The translations under genes were made by a program, and so were the position numbers. The notes below the pieces were generated by a model, which searched no databases, had not been told where the DNA came from, and was given only the letters and a program-made list of their open reading frames with translations. This document shows positions 6,045-6,606 of a DNA stretch of 6,606 nucleotides, in pieces. The stretch is from Anaerolineaceae bacterium (GTDB taxonomy: Bacteria > Chloroflexota > Anaerolineae > Anaerolineales > Anaerolineaceae): positions 1 through 6,606 of the forward strand of contig DPKV01000105.1 in NCBI GenBank assembly GCA_003542325.1. Reading direction: 5' to 3'. Position 1 is the first letter of the stretch. Each line of letters begins with the position of its first letter.

Positions 6045-6407
6045 TTAGGCTTCGATTTCTTCCACTTTTTTCTTCGGCTTCCCAAAGAGCGCAATCAACA
6101 GCAGCACCCAGCCGGCAGCATCGCCCAGGCTGAACAGGACCTGGACAACGATCTGGATCGTCCTGACCAGCGTGTAATCCATTCCGTTCATGGAAGCAAT
6201 GTAATAGAACGAGTTGTTAAAGAAGACCGCCAAAATGTGGATGAATCCCAGGACGACAAGGGCGATCAGGGTCAACAGGGAGTTGCGGGGATGCTTCTTC
6301 CAACCGACGATGGCGAGGATGATGCCCACCAGCCAGGCGATCATCAAAGGCAGGGTGGTCAGGAGCTGGGAAAAAGCGTTACGGAATAACGGACCATATG
6401 AAGTCAT
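6045..6407 (-). CDS. Small hypothetical membrane protein
   Basis: This 120-residue protein is of unknown function. Hydrophobic segments lie at about residues 15-35, 44-64 and 79-108; the last is long enough for one tilted or two short helices. A basic and acidic tail, KPKKKVEEIEA, is probably cytoplasmic. Between the second and third segments is an aromatic and polar loop (FFNNSFYYIASMNGMDY). The ATG at 6407 is chosen because AAAGGA (6414-6419) lies 6 nt upstream; a TTG 15 nt further upstream overlaps that site and is not a plausible start. A good promoter is visible about 50 nt ahead. The gene is convergent with the DUF92 gene and seems to be transcribed alone. I do not recognise a named family. 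Confidence 0.75.
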   Translation of the reverse strand: MTSYGPLFRNAFSQLLTTLPLMIAWLVGIILAIVGWKKHPRNSLLTLIALVVLGFIHILAVFFNNSFYYIASMNGMDYTLVRTIQIVVQVLFSLGDAAGWVLLLIALFGKPKKKVEEIEA

Positions 6408-6413
6408 TTGAAA

Positions 6414-6419
6414 TCCTTT
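6414..6419 (-). promoter_or_regulatory. Ribosome binding site that fixes the start at 6407
   Basis: The minus strand reads AAAGGA, then TTTCAA, then ATG. This standard Shine-Dalgarno spacing decides for the ATG at 6407 over the in-frame TTG at 6422, whose codon would touch the site itself. Confidence 0.7.
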
Positions 6420-6456
6420 CAATTAATTAAGGTCAACATTCGATTGTGATGATGCA

Positions 6457-6484
6457 ACTATATTTTACAGTGGTGATTTTTCAA
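6457..6484 (-). promoter_or_regulatory. Sigma-70-type promoter of the small membrane protein gene
   Basis: On the minus strand TTGAAA (6479-6484, 5 of 6) is followed by a 16-bp spacer and TATAGT (6457-6462, 5 of 6). Transcription would start near 6450, leaving a leader of about 43 nt. An overlapping alternative, TTTACT, 17 bp, then TAAAAT, is slightly weaker. Confidence 0.55.
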
Positions 6485-6536
6485 AGTAAATAACATCCGG
6501 CCATGGGAATTCTTCGTTATTTTTGTTATGGAATAA

Positions 6537-6606
6537 TCACGCCAACGGATATGTTCTAAACTCCGCCACAGCCTCATACAACGCCACCAGGTTTTCCACC
6601 GGCGCT
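6537..6606 (-). CDS. C-terminus of a possible uroporphyrinogen-decarboxylase family protein (partial)
   Basis: On the minus strand a frame enters from the window edge and ends at TGA (6537-6539), giving the last 22 residues APVENLVALYEAVAEFRTYP and LA. The pattern P-x-E-N-x-x-A-L-x-E-A-x-x-E-F/Y-x-x-Y-P is like the C-terminal helix of uroporphyrinogen decarboxylases and the related corrinoid/CoM methyltransferases, where a 'P-x-E-N-I' turn precedes the last helix. Coding use is supported by GC-rich third positions that stop at the TGA, after which the DNA turns AT-rich. With 22 residues the family call is weak; the presence of a gene end is better supported. Confidence 0.45.
   Translation of the reverse strand, partial: APVENLVALYEAVAEFRTYPLA

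Noticed and set aside
6009..6389. Plus-strand frame opposite the small membrane protein
   Set aside because: The product is Gln/Asp/His-rich without a domain, whereas the minus strand has a promoter, a ribosome binding site and clear membrane helices.

Overview
The window looks like a chromosomal stretch from an anaerobic bacterium, most likely a Chloroflexota (Anaerolineae-type) genome or metagenome bin. This is an inference from three things: a ferredoxin-dependent 2-oxoacid oxidoreductase subunit, a lipoprotein with a long Thr/Pro-rich linker, and several kinds of short palindromic intergenic repeat in otherwise GC-rich DNA. No rRNA, tRNA, CRISPR array or complete mobile element was found.

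Layout. (1) 1-477 (+) is the 3' part of the gamma subunit of a 2-oxoacid:ferredoxin oxidoreductase. It ends at a near-perfect intrinsic terminator (501-540). (2) 541-670 is a folded-back palindromic repeat between the convergent ends of this gene and the next. (3) 672-1520 (-) is a lipoprotein of unknown function. (4) 1521-1933 is a 413-bp gene-free stretch. It holds a candidate -10 for the lipoprotein, a REPIN-like inverted pair of hairpins (1648-1781) and a good sigma-70-type promoter for the next gene. (5) 1934-3133 (+) is a DegT/DnrJ/EryC1/StrS PLP aminotransferase, followed after 10 nt by a membrane protein with a PH-like cytoplasmic domain (3144-4028 +). (6) 4118-4840 (+) is a conspicuously AT-rich gene for a uracil-DNA-glycosylase-superfamily protein. 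Its good start site lies 75 nt upstream of one in-frame TAA that falls between two likely Fe-S cysteines, so the gene appears broken, or the base is a sequencing error. (7) 4995-5840 (+) is a DUF92/TMEM19-family polytopic membrane protein. (8) 5841-6044 holds degenerate palindromic repeats. (9) 6045-6407 (-) is a small hypothetical membrane protein with a clear promoter and ribosome binding site. (10) 6537-6606 (-) is the last 22 codons of a gene that may be a uroporphyrinogen-decarboxylase-family protein.

How the genes relate. Only the aminotransferase and the PH-domain protein look like an operon. The other genes look independently expressed. I see no coherent multi-gene system. The most notable items are the nonsense-interrupted, foreign-looking glycosylase-like gene, a short copy-like similarity flanking it, and the inverted repeat pair whose stem differences are compensatory.
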